The notes below the pieces were generated by a model. It did not search any database, was not told where the DNA came from, and saw nothing but the letters and a program-made list of their open reading frames with translations. Shown piece after piece: positions 31,020 to 41,540 of a stretch of DNA of 64,000 nucleotides. The stretch's first letter is position 1, and each line of letters starts with the position of its first letter. The DNA comes from Elymus sibiricus (lineage: Eukaryota; Streptophyta; Magnoliopsida; Poales; Poaceae). The translations under genes were made by a program, and so were the position numbers. Where the stretch lies: assembly GCA_039707655.1 (NCBI GenBank), contig CM077666.1, forward strand, positions 282,461,166-282,525,165, read 5' to 3'.

Positions 31020-33513
31020 ATCTACGCGTTATGCCTAGCTAGGGGCGAAAAATGATAGCGCTTGTTGGGAGGCAACCCAATGAATAAATTTATTTTTGCT
31101 TTTTCCTTTCTTTTTTTGAGTGTTGACACAATTATGCCTCTGTTATGATTGTGTTTTTATGTTTTATTTAGTGTTTGTGCCAAGTAGAGCCTTTAGGATG
31201 ATTCATAAGATGAGTAGAAGCGATGCTGAATCTGAAACAGAAACTTTACCTCCAGTGTTCAAATTTTCATTTTTTACTGGAACGTGATATTGAGCTGAAA
31301 TTTTAACACATTCTTTATATACAAAGTATTTAAGTTTTCCTGATTTTTCAGAATGGTTAGAGTTACAGAAGTATGGTTAGAGTACAGATTACTACAGACT
31401 GTTCTGTTTAAGACAGATTCTGTTTTCGTTGCATTGTGTGCTTGTTTTGATGAATCTATGGGTTGTATTGAAGGGTATGAGCCATGGTAAAGTTAAAATA
31501 GAGTAGGTACAATGCAATAATAAAATATGAATGGGTTTGCAACAGCACCTATAGTAGTGATTTGCTTTATTATACTAACAGATCTCACGAAGATTTTGTT
31601 GAGTTTTGTGTGATTGAAGTTTTCAAGATTTGGGGGTGATCACGATGGATTAAGGAATAAGGAGTGAAAAGAGCCTAAGCTTGGGGATGCTACAGCACCC
31701 CCAAGATATATCCAAATAGAAACAAGCAACTAAGCTTGGGGATGCCCCCGAGTGGCATCCCCTCTTTCTTCTAATGACCATTGGTATTTTACTTGGAGCT
31801 ATATTTTTATTCGTCACATATCATGAGTTTTGCTCGGAGCGTCTTGTATCATTTGAGTCTTTGCTTGCTTTGCTTTCTAGTTTGTCATTTGTATCATTAC
31901 TGGACACACCTATTTGAGAGAGCCAAAATTATGCTATGATTTGTTAGAATTGCTCTATATGCTTCACTTAAACTTTTTGAGCTATAGAATTGCTCTAGTG
32001 CTTCACTTATATATTTTTGAGCACGGTGTGCTTGGAAACTTTTGAAGAAATACTCTCATGCTTCACTTAGATTATTTTGAGAGTTAGTAAATTTTGAAGA
32101 AATCCTCTCATGTTTCACTTATACTATTTTGAGAGATGAAATCTTCATGCTCATGTGCTTCACTTAAATTTGTTTGTGCTTGTCAAAAAGCAATGGCAAT
32201 ATATGAAACTAGTCCCAAAGTGATAGATATCCCAGGAGAATATAATAAAAACTTTCATGAAGATCATTGGAAAATTTAAAATTGATTCCTTATAATAATT
32301 TTGAGACATGATGATAGTAATATGTGAGTCATGTTAGTGAGTAATTATGCTTTAGTAGGAATATTGATGTTAAGGTTTGTGATTCCCTATGCATGCACAA
32401 AAGTCAATAGTTATGCAATGAAGTTACATCCTACTTATGGTGCATTATTCGGTGTTAGTTATGCTCAATGCTCACTTATGTGAATTTTCGTTTCTTGGTT
32501 GGTTGCTTCTGAATCTATTTGCTAGCCTCCATTTGTACTAAGTACAAATACTACTTGTGCATCCAAAATCCTTAAACCAAGTTTTGCCTTATGAGTCCAC
32601 CATACCTACCTATATGCGATATTTCCATGCCGTTCCAAGCAAATTTGTATGTGCCATCTCTAAATTTCAAAATAAATTTTCTCTTTTGTGTGCTCGTACC
32701 GCTCATGAAACGGTGGGGAGTGTCCAATATTTTCCATGCTAGATGAGTTATTCTCAAGATGGGTGTTTATTCACTTGTCATTCCATGAGAGTACGGCGGT
32801 AATAGGGATGCCCATTCCGGAAATGAAAAAAAAATGAAAAAATATTTATTTATGTTGTCAAATAATAAATTCCTTGGAAAGTGTTGGTATGGAAGGCAAC
32901 CGTGGATACGGCCAGCCATGAAAAGTGAAAGAATGGTGGAAAAGGGAATAAACTTTATTTTCTATTTGGGAACCGCCTATGATGTATCTAGCATGGAAAG
33001 TATTGTGAACTACTTTGTTGTTTTCGTTGACAGGAAAGGTATGCCACTCAAAATATTTTTTCCCTTTCAATTTCAACTTTGAGCTCTGGCACCTCTACAA
33101 ATCCCTACGTCCCTCTACGAAGGGCCTATCTATTTACTTTTTGCAAAAAAAAAATTTACTTTGAGTCTCCATCTTCTAGCACCAACTAGGGGGCACGATG
33201 ATTGTACTTGAGCATTGGGTGTAGCTAATATTTGAGTGTGTTTGAGGAATGGATCAATGATTGAGCATGATGGGCTAGGGATAACTTTCTTTAGTGTTGA
33301 TATTTTGAAAGACATGGTTGCTTGTTGCCATGCTTGAGTATTGAAGTCATTATGTTAAACTAGACTATTGCTTTGAATCATTTAAAAGTCCAAATGTCCA
33401 TGCTACAAAAGAAAATAATATGAGATGAACATGTTAGGTAGCATTCCACATCAAAAATTCTGTTTTTATCATTTACCTACTCGAGGACGAGTAGGAATTA
33501 AGCTTGGGGATAC
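31020..33513 (+). other. Long non-coding 3' region of element G with hairpins
   Basis: AT-rich, with no credible gene. It contains the GCCTAGCTAGGGGCG block (31033-31080), a 9-bp stem GGGGATGCC/GGCATCCCC (31738-31762), several TGCTTCACTTA-containing segments (31960-32170) and an 8-bp palindrome CCTACTCG-AGGA-CGAGTAGG (33476-33495) just before the polypurine tract. Confidence 0.6.
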
Positions 33514-35128
33514 TAATACGTCTCCAACGTATCTATATTTTTTGCTTGTTCCATGCTGTTATATTATCAATCTTGGATGTTTTACAATCACTTTATAGCA
33601 ACTTTATATCATTTTTTAGGACTAACCTATTGACATAGTGCCAAAGTGCCAGTTGCTATTTTTGCTTGTTTTTTTACTTCGCAGAATATCAGTACCAAAT
33701 GGAGTCCAATCGCGACAAAACTTTTTGGAGATTTTTTTGGACCAGAAGACAATCAGTGGACCAAAGAAGTGCCAGAGAGGTGGGTCTACAGAGCACAACC
33801 CACCAGGGCATGCCAAGAGGCCCCCGGCGCGCCCTGATGGGTTGTGCCCCCCACGGGGCCCCTCTCCTCCACCTCTGACGCCTATAAATATCCATATATT
33901 CAGAAAATCCTAGGGGAGTCGACAAAAAACACATCCAGCCACCGCAAGTTCTAGAACCTTGAGATCCAATCTAGCACCATCACGGAGGGGTTCATCTTCT
34001 TCATAGGTGCCTCTCCGATGATGCGTGAGTAGTCCACCATAGACCTACGGGTCCGTAGGTAGTAGCTAGATGGCTTCCTCTCTCTCTTTTGATTCTCAAT
34101 ACAATGGTCTTTTGGAGATCTATTTGATGTAAACTTTTGCGGTGTGTTTGTTGGGATCCGATGAATTTTGACTTCATGGTCAGTTTCTATCCATGAATAT
34201 TATTTGAGTCTTCTTTGATCTCTTATATTCATGATTACTTATAGCCTCATATTTCTTCTTCAAATCTTTGGTTTAGTTAGGCCGACTAGATCGATTTTTC
34301 TTGCCATGGGAAGGGGTGCTTTGTGATGGGTTCGATCTTGCGGTGTCCTTTCCCAGTGACAGAAGGGGCAGCAAGGCACGCATGTATGGTTGCCATTAAG
34401 GATAAAAAGATGGGGTTTATTCCTACATGAATAGATCTTGTCTACATCATGTCATCGTTCTTATTGCATTACCCCATTTTTCCATGAACTTAATACACTA
34501 GATGCATGCTAGATAGACGTCGATGTGTTGAGTAATAGTGGTAGATGCAGGCAGGAGTCGGTCTACTTATCTTGGATGTGATGCCTATATAATGATCATC
34601 GCCTTGGATATCGTCATGATTATTTGATCTTCTATCAATTTCCCAACAATAATTTGTTCACCCACCGTGTGCTATACTCATGAGAGAAGCCACTGTGAAA
34701 CCTACGGCCCCCGGGTCTACTTTTCCAACATATTGCTTTCCGATCTATCTTTTTGCCTCTTTTGTTTTTAGATCTATTATTCCAAAAAAAATATATTGTG
34801 CTGCACTTTTTATTTGCTCTTTTTATTTTGTGTTCTTGAGAGATCTATCTCTCCAATCTATCATTACCTAATCTATCTTTTTACCATAGAGAGATTGACA
34901 ACCTCTCTTTCGCGTCGGTTGCAAGTATTAGTTATTTGTGTGCAGGTCCTGCTTATTAGGTGGTGGTGATCCTCCTACTAGTTCGATACCTTGGTTCCAT
35001 AACTGAGGGAAATACTTACCATCGCTGTGATGCATCATCCCTTCCTCTTTGGGGAAATACCGACGTAGTCTCAAGCCACGTCAGTGAGCAACCGAGGCGA
35101 AGCAGGTCCGGGAGCCGATATATTAACA
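33514..35128 (+). repeat. Element G 3' LTR
   Basis: It opens TAATACGTCTCCAACGTATC (TGATACG in S1 and H; the first dinucleotide has mutated) and ends CCGATATATTAACA. I set the end where similarity to B's integrase (TATTGCATGAAGG) resumes in A. It is 1,615 bp, close to the other LTRs of this group. Confidence 0.8.
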
Positions 35129-35800
35129 GTATTGCATAAAAGTGCTGCTTGTGAACTACGTGTCGTTATCGGTGATGATCCTATTTAGGACGCCAAAACA
35201 GTGAACGATCCATCTGAGGAACTTGACCGCCGCCTGCGCTGTCACCTTTCTCACTGGCTCAACTTCCGTACACTTCGCGAACTTGTCGATAGCAACAAAC
35301 AAGAACTTGAAGTCCCCGGTAGCACGGGGGAGGGGACCGACGATGTCGAGCCCCCAGACAAAGAATGGCCAAGAGAGCGGTACGGTTTGAAGGTTTTGTG
35401 CTAGTTGGTATATCTGCTTGGTGTGATATTGGCATGCTTCACACGTCATCACTAGCGCCAAGGCGTCTTGAAGGGTTGTGGGCCAGTAGAAGCCTTGCCG
35501 GAATGCCTTCCCAACAAGGGCTCTAGATCCTACATGGGAGCCACAAATCCCCTCGTGTATCTCTGCCAGCAGCCGTTATCCTTCCTCCCGAGCGACGCAC
35601 CTCAATTTCACCCCATTCGGTCTCCTCATGTACAGGTCGTTATCCACGAACTGATACATGCTCGACCGTCGGGCTACTTTATTGGCTTCTTCTTGCTCTT
35701 CGGGGAGGTCTCCTGTCTAGAGGCATTGGACAATCTGTTGCGCCCATGTCGGAGCCCATGGCTCGACGACAAGGACTAAAGGCTTCTCTTCTGCCGCGGG
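35129..35800 (-). pseudogene. Integrase of element A, N-terminal and part of core
   Basis: Integrase inserts element DNA into the host chromosome. Visible parts are the second half of the zinc finger (CEACQYHTKQI), FVWGLDIVGPLPRATGDFKF (first catalytic Asp) and NRIITDNDT (second Asp, in a degraded DNGTQF). The catalytic Glu and C-terminus are cut off by G at 35128. Region 35462-35800 is the zinc finger and tether in shifted frames. It is colinear with B's integrase at 46878-48122. Confidence 0.8.
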
Positions 35801-36238
35801 AGCTCTAACTTCGACGGTGGGGACCGTCTGTCCCACCGCGGCTTGGTGCTAACCGTCGAGCATTTCGTCACTCCCGGCAACCTTCTTGGTGGCCACAGGT
35901 GTCTCTACCGCGAAATAGTCACCGAAACTGACTTTTCTCTTCTTGGTTTGCCGTCCCGATGGTGTAACTGATGTTTGAGTGAGTCGAAGCACAAAGATGC
36001 CTAGCTCCATAGGCGACTTCTGAGCTGCCCATTTCGACAGGTCGTCGGTGATGTCATTCTCCGCCCTGGGGACGTGCTCCATCTATAGACCGTTGAAACG
36101 CGCTTCCAAATTCCTCACTTCATCAACATATGCTTCCATCAGGGGGCTCTGGTAATCCTTATTGACTTGGCGCACAACCAACTGTGAGTCTCCCCGGACT
36201 ATCAACTTCCTGATTCCCAACTCTGCCGCTATTCGCAG
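35801..36238 (-). pseudogene. RNase H of element A, C-terminal half
   Basis: It begins at the B insertion point: LRIAAELGIRKL, then IVRGDSQLVVRQVNKDYQ with the third catalytic Asp, and MEHVPRAENDITDDLSKWA. It continues the half at 51956-52384, which ends EYESLLARLR. The bases CGCAG at 36234-36238 are one copy of B's TSD. A stop lies between the two visible frames at 36083. Confidence 0.85.
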
Positions 36239-36312
36239 TGTCGGGGCACGGATGCTCACAATCACCTATGGGACCAGAGGTCCCTTGTGGTTCGGCAAGG
36301 GGGGTCACGTTG

Positions 36313-36556
36313 TGTGAGAGCCTGGCTTAATAGGAATGATAGACTACTCATATCAACAAGGAATTTCTTCTTTTCCAGGAGCCCACTCGAAAAGAACTCC
36401 AAAGTTAAGCGTGCTTGGCTTGGAGCAATTCTAGGATGGGTGACCGACCGAGAAGTTGGTCCCGGGTGCGCACGAGTGAGGACAAAGTGCGCAGGAAAGA
36501 CTAGTGTTGGTCTATGGGGCCAGTCTAGATCCCGCCAGGCATAATGGGGTGTTACA
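36313..36556 (+). repeat. Cassandra LTR 1 with 5S rRNA-like segment
   Basis: TGTGAGAGCC to GGGTGTTACA. The 5S-like part is about 36388-36475: AGAACTCCAAAGTTAAGCGT (5S A-box region), then GCTTGG and CTAGGATGGGTGACC (C-box region). It differs from LTR 2 at 12 positions counted by eye. Confidence 0.93.
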
Positions 36557-36751
36557 ATTGGTATTAGAGCCGACCCTTGCGGTTACATGGGCATGCGTGG
36601 GTCAGGTGCACGGACATGTGGCGCATAGCACGTGTGGCCCGTCGTGGCACACGGCATCGCACATGTGCCGGACTGGACGCGCATACGTGTGCCAAGAGGG
36701 AACGTTCCTGATGGGCCGACGAGGATGTCGGTTCCTTTGAGTGGGGGTGTA

Positions 36752-36995
36752 TGTGAGAGCCTGGCTTAATAGGAATGATAGACTACTCATATCAACAAGG
36801 AATTTCTTCTTTTCCGGGAACCCACTCGAAAAGAACTCCAAAGTTGAGCGTGCTTGGCTTGGAGCAATTCTAGGATGGGTGACCGGCCGGGAAGTTGGTC
36901 CCGGGTGCGCACGAGTGAGGACAAAGTGTGCAGGAAAGACTAGTGTCGGTCTGTGGGGCCATTCTAGATCCCGCCAGGTGTAACGGGGTGTTACA
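36752..36995 (+). repeat. Cassandra LTR 2 with 5S rRNA-like segment
   Basis: 244 bp with the same ends as LTR 1. The 5S-like part is about 36827-36914, with AAAGTTGAGCGTGCTTGG (one change in the A box) and an intact TAGGATGGGTGACC. Confidence 0.93.
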
Positions 36996-38133
36996 CGTTG
37001 CACGAAGAGCAGAGATCATGAAACGGCACCACGATCAAGGGTCAGGCATTTTACCTAGGTTCGGGCCGCTGCTAAGCGTAAAACCCTACTCCTGCCTTTT
37101 GGTGGATTGATTGGAGGAACACGAAGAACGCAGGGCGCCTAACCCCGGCAAGGACTGCTGCTGGGGGAAGAGCGGTTGTGCGAGTACAAGCGTTCAGGGG
37201 GTTCGAGTTGCCAACCTTGAGCTAGGTTGCCTTGGGCCTCCTTTTATAGTGCAAGGGGCTACCACAGTGGCAAAACAGACATTATCTATCGATTATATAG
37301 CTAAGCAGAGCTATCATACCTAACTCTGGCATTTAGGACAAAATGCCATGATTGCCTGCCTAGGTGGTCCTTGGGGGTGCATCCCCGGCAAGCCCTTGCC
37401 ACCGCTTGGCTGGTTGCTGCTTGAGATCTTAACACGCTGCAGGGCGGGTGTCAACCAGGCACAACTTGCCTTTCGGAGTGTCATCACGTGCTTAGCGAGA
37501 GCTGATTAGCCACCTGAAGGCTCGACGCCACATCGATAAGTGACAGTCGTAGCGATGCGGTGGAGCGGTGGCTGGTTGGCTCATGCCTGTCGGGGAGTGG
37601 CTTGCCAGGTCTTCTAGAAGGTGCATTCATCCCAGTCCCCGGCAAGTGTCGGGGACGTGCTTGGCTTGCTGCAGCCCAGGCTTGGGCTGTCGCGTTAAGC
37701 TTGCCGGAGTCTTGGCCTTGATTGCTGGCGGGGTTTTCTGCTCTACCGCCTATGCATAAGTCGGGAGAACTGGGTACCCCTGTACTAGTGCACCGACAGG
37801 AGCCCCCAGGACTGGCCCACACGTGCTAGCCAAGTGTCGTTGGGTCAGGCCCAAGTTTCATGCACAGGCGCGCAATGTGAGGGAGTAACTGCCAATTTAT
37901 TGGTCAGCACTGACCCACCATCCCAGGCCGTTTCCGCCACGCACGCCGCATGCATAGCGGGGAGTTAGCGACGGGCGCGCGTGACTTAAAGTCCTGATCG
38001 TGGCAGAAACCACAGTGCCATGGATTGGAGCAATGGGGCGGTTACCTGTTCGCCCGTAATCGTGGGTGATGGAATTGGTGGAGATGGGCGGCGACCCTTG
38101 GAGTGGAGGAGAACCAGCCCCCGCACTCCTCCC

Positions 38134-38140
38134 TATAAAT
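38134..38140 (+). promoter_or_regulatory. TATA box of an opposite-strand transcript in element B
   Basis: TATAAAT in the setting CTCCCTATAAATTGGGG, on the plus strand, against B. It lies about 110 bp before the ORF at 38249. GC-rich DNA surrounds it, as in plant promoters. Confidence 0.5.
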
Positions 38141-38248
38141 TGGGGGGTTGCGAGGGGCGATGCTCATCCACCCTTTCTTCCTCCTTGAGTGCAATCCCAC
38201 AGAGCTCGCCCTTTTACTTGTTTGTCTTGAGCTACGCTCGCCCTCCTA

Positions 38249-38874
38249 ATGCTCAGGGAGAGGAGGCGAGCGAGCGTGCTTGTAGAACTTTCCCTCCGAA
38301 ACTCTATTTGGTTCCCACCATGGGTGCACAGTTCTGAACAGAAGGTCGGTCAGAGAAGTCTTGGATGGGGGAGCGGGCAGCGTGGTGGGTGCATCCGGGA
38401 CGGCTGTTTCGGTACGCCTGTCGCCGCGCTGCCCGCTTCTTTGGTCTTGACGGAGTTCCACGCGGTTGATGTCGTGTCGGGACCTACGCTGGAGGCGCAG
38501 CGTCATAGCGGTCCATGGTCTCCACATTCCTTCTTCCAGGTGATGGAGAAAAAACGCCCACACGGTCTCCATGGGCGTGTGCGCGGTTGCCGCTGTGCGT
38601 CGTCATTTACCGTGGTGAAGCCCTCCTTCCACGGCATTCTGGATGGAGCGTACGGAAGAGAGCTCTTCATCTTCACGTGTTCTTCTAAGGCGGGGGACGG
38701 AATTCCGAGCCTTTGGCCACCGGGGACGACCATGCTCTGTGTGGGTTCCCCGGGTCGCCATGCTTGGAGCTTGAGCGATGGCAGGGGTGTCTCCTCGGGC
38801 GGTGGCGATGAGCAAGATGATGGCGGTTGGGGACCTACAACGCGTCAGGAGCACGGATTAGGTCTCCGACGCGT
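38249..38874 (+). pseudogene. Opposite-strand ORF of element B, cut by S1
   Basis: I do not recognise this. One plus-strand frame is open from 38249 past the S1 boundary at 38874; another begins MGAQF near 38320 but has stops. The position, near the 3' LTR and opposite to the element, equals that of the genes in C and D, but I see no 'putative gypsy type transposon' pattern. A TATA box lies upstream at 38134. S1 (TSD CGCGT) inserted at its end, and the sequence continues at 45834. The reading frame is uncertain. Confidence 0.35.
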
Positions 38875-40457
38875 TGATACGTCTCCAACATATCTATAAT
38901 TTTTGATTGTTCCATGCTATTATATTATCTGTTTTGGATGTTTTATATGCATTAATATGCTATTTTATATTATTTTTGGGACTAACCTATTAATCTAGAG
39001 CCTAGTGCCAGTTTCTGTTTTTTCCTTGTTTTTGAGTATTGCAGATAAGGAATATTAAACGGAGTCCAAACGGAATAAAATCTTCGGAATGATTTTTCTT
39101 GGACCAGAAGAAAGCCAGCAGACTTGGAGATGAAGGTAGGAGAGCCGCCGTGTGGCGACAAGCCACAGTGGCGCGCCCTAGGGGGGCGCCCCCTAGCTTG
39201 TGGCCCCACGGCAGCCCTCCTCACCCTATTCTTCGGCCTATAAATTCCCAAATATTCCCTGGATACCAAAAAGAGCCACGAAAATACTTTTCCGCCGCCG
39301 GAAGCCTCTGTTCTCGTGACATCCAATCTTGGAGCCTTTTCCGGTAATCTGCCAGAGGGGGATTCGATCATGGAGGGCATCTACATCAACTCCATTACCC
39401 CTCCGATGATGCGTGAGTAGTTTACCACAGATCTTCGGGTCCATAGCTATTAGCTAGATGGCTTCTTCTCTCTCTTTGTTCTTCAATACCATGTTCTTCA
39501 TGATCTTCATGGAGATCTATCCGATGTAATACTCTTTTGTGGTGTGTTTGTCAAGATCCGATGAATTGTGGGTTTATGTTCAGATTATCTATGAATATTA
39601 TTTGAATCTTCTCTGAATTCTTATATGCATGATTTCATATCTTTGCAAGTCTCTTCGAGTTATTGGTTTGATTTGGCCAACTAGATTGATAATTCTTGCA
39701 ATGGGAGAAGTGCTTAGTTTTGGGTTCAATCTTGCGGTGTCCTCACCCAGTGACAAAGTAGGGGTAGCGAGGCACGTATTGTATTGTTGCCATTGAGGAT
39801 AAAAAGATGGGGTTTTCATCATATTGATTGAGTTTATCCCTCTACATCATGTCATCTTACCTAATGCGTTACTCTGTTCTTTATGAACTTAATACTCTAG
39901 ATGCAGGCAGGAGTCGGTAGATGGGTGGAGTAATAGTAGTAGATGCAGAATCGTTTCAGTCTACTTGACACGGACGTGATGCCTATATGCATAATCATTG
40001 CCTTGGATATCTTCATAATTATTCGTTTTTCTATCAATTGCTCGATAGTAATTTGTTCACCCACCGTATTATTTTCCTTCATGAGAGAAGCCTCTAGTGA
40101 AACCTATGGCCCCCAGGTCTATTTTCCACATTATATTTTCAGATCTATAAACCAAAAATACCAAAAATATCTTGCTGCAATCTTTTTACTTTTAGTTTAC
40201 TTTTCATTTTAGCAATCCTATCTATCTATCTCTATTAGATCTCATCCTTGCAAGTAACCGTGAAGGGATTGACAACCCCTTTATAGCGTTGGGTGCAAGT
40301 GTTTGATTATTTGTGTAGGTACATCTATTGGGGACTTGCTTGTACCTCCTACTGGATTGATACCTTGGTTCTCAACAACTGAGGGAAATACTTATCTACT
40401 TTGCTACATCACCCTTTCCTCTTCAAGGGAAAACCAACGCATGCTCAAGAAGTAGCA
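38875..40457 (+). repeat. S1 5' LTR
   Basis: TGATACGTCTCCAACATATC to TCAAGAAGTAGCA, 1,583 bp, followed after 11 bp by the primer-binding site. Confidence 0.95.
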
Positions 40458-40468
40458 AGAAGGATTTC

Positions 40469-40486
40469 TGGCACCGTTGCCGGGGA
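40469..40486 (+). other. S1 primer-binding site
   Basis: TGGCACCGTTGCCGGGGA differs by one base from the tRNA-Asp-type site TGGCGCCGTTGCCGGGGA that is usual in Athila-lineage elements. It primes minus-strand DNA synthesis. Confidence 0.85.
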
Positions 40487-40693
40487 GATCTACATCAAGC
40501 CTACCAAGTACCCATCACAAACTCATCTCTTGCATTTACATTAGTTGCCATTTGCCTCTCGTTTTCCTATCCCCCACTTCTAAAATGATTTTCAGAAAAT
40601 ACCAAAAAGATTTGCCTTTTTATTCGCCCTTCTTCCGTTCGTCTTTTTGTTTGCTTTCCGTTTGCTTGAGTTCTAGATCTATTCGTTGCCACC

Positions 40694-41540
40694 ATGTCTG
40701 AATCTGGAGAGGTTTCTATTGAAAAGGATAGTAATAATCTTGAGGAAAATTTTGACAACTTTGCTAAAAACGACTCTCACGAAGAACCTACTATCATGCA
40801 TACAAAAAAATCTGCATAGGTAGCGGTAATATTATTGGAAAAGGCGTTATTCAAAATTTCTTTACTTGTGCTGGTATGCTACCTACCTTAGGAGGGTCTA
40901 TTCTCAATAAAACTAATAGTCTTTTGGATGCCATAACACTTCTAATAATTGAACTTGAGAGGCAATTTGTTCATATGCACCCTAGCATACAAAGGATTTT
41001 TCTTGAGTTCTCTAATATTCAGTATTCTTCTGTTAAGCATGCCGCCACTATATTTCTAGCCCACGAGTTTAGATTTATCATGAAAGAGGCTAGTGAAATC
41101 TTTGCTCATTATAAAATTAATGTGGATGTCCTCCTATAGAGGAGATCCTTTTTAATCAAGAAGAAATAATGAGATTGCAATCCCTGGATTACGTTGCTTA
41201 TAATGAAAATTTGACAAAAAGAATCCCTATCGAGGTTTTGATTGATAAGATTTCTAAACTCAATGAAAATTTTGCTATACAAAATAACAGATTAGAGTTC
41301 ATATTAAGAGATAGGCTTATGACTTTCCACCAAAGGAAAGCCTACAATGATGAATTGATTATACACTATAGGGGTCCGAAGGAGGAACCTATCCCTCCCG
41401 CATTTGATCTTAAGGATCCTTATCCTATTAAATTTAGCCCTTTTGATTACTTTTGCTTGCCACAAAGAAAACGTGCCACTGAAAGAAGGGAGTATGAGAT
41501 GAGCATGGATGATCTCCCTTACTATTATGACAATACCTAG
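40694..41540 (+). pseudogene. Single ORF of S1, broken by two frameshifts
   Basis: It starts ATG at 40694 in a good context (GCCACCATGTCTG). Three overlapping frames continue one another: 40694-40819 (MSESGEVSIEKDSNNLEE), to 41139 (MLPTLGGSILNKTNSLLDA and HPSIQRIFLEFSN), and from about 41133 to 41540 (EEIMRLQSLDYVAYNEN and ending MSMDDLPYYYDNT). The ancestral protein was about 280 residues. I recognise no domain. The MS start resembles the Athila gag start in H (MSQDTTKL), so it may be a gag-position relic. It ends 9 bp before the CCTAGCTAGGGGCG block, as in G. Confidence 0.55.

Larger units (their letters stand above)
30268..35128 (+). mobile_element. Element G: non-autonomous Athila/Sabrina-like element, 3' part
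   Basis: The right end is a 1,615-bp LTR (33514-35128) preceded by a polypurine tract AGCTTGGGGATAC at 33501-33513. The left part is cut by the CACTA end at 30267. The interior has a degraded ORF but no pol. It shares with S1 the sequence around CCTAGCTAGGGGCG, the GGGGATGCC/GGCATCCCC hairpin and the pre-PPT palindrome. On its right, A's integrase region resumes at 35129. Confidence 0.8.
36313..36995 (+). mobile_element. Cassandra TRIM retrotransposon, complete, TSD CGTTG
   Basis: It has two 244-bp LTRs (36313-36556 and 36752-36995), a 195-bp interior and a 5-bp TSD CGTTG (36308-36312 and 36996-37000). The interior starts after one base with TTGGTATTAGAGCC, a near match to the initiator-Met tRNA primer site (TGGTATCAGAGC). 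It ends with a purine-rich GAGTGGGGGTGTA before LTR 2. It encodes nothing and must use another element's enzymes. Cassandra is known for LTRs that contain 5S rRNA-like sequence with Pol III promoter parts, and both LTRs here do. The empty site is preserved in B's other LTR near 51150. Confidence 0.95.
36239..37798 (-). repeat. Element B 3' LTR, interrupted by Cassandra
   Basis: It runs from TGTCGGGGCACGG to TAGTGCACCGACA, with Cassandra at 36313-36995. The complement of a polypurine tract, GGAGCCCCCAGG, follows at 37799. The uninterrupted partner is 51079-51950. Confidence 0.93.

Noticed and set aside
36388..36914. Functional 5S rRNA genes
   Set aside because: The segments lack the full 120-bp 5S sequence and its terminator, diverge in the middle, and lie at matching positions in two LTRs.
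36287..36983. Two similar plus-strand ORFs beginning around RAWLNRNDRLLISTRN as a duplicated gene
   Set aside because: They are translations of the two Cassandra LTRs; the repeat is explained by the LTR pair.
37484..37822. ORF across the end of B's 3' LTR
   Set aside because: It spans the LTR border, and most of it lies in the LTR, which the other copy shares without a conserved frame.
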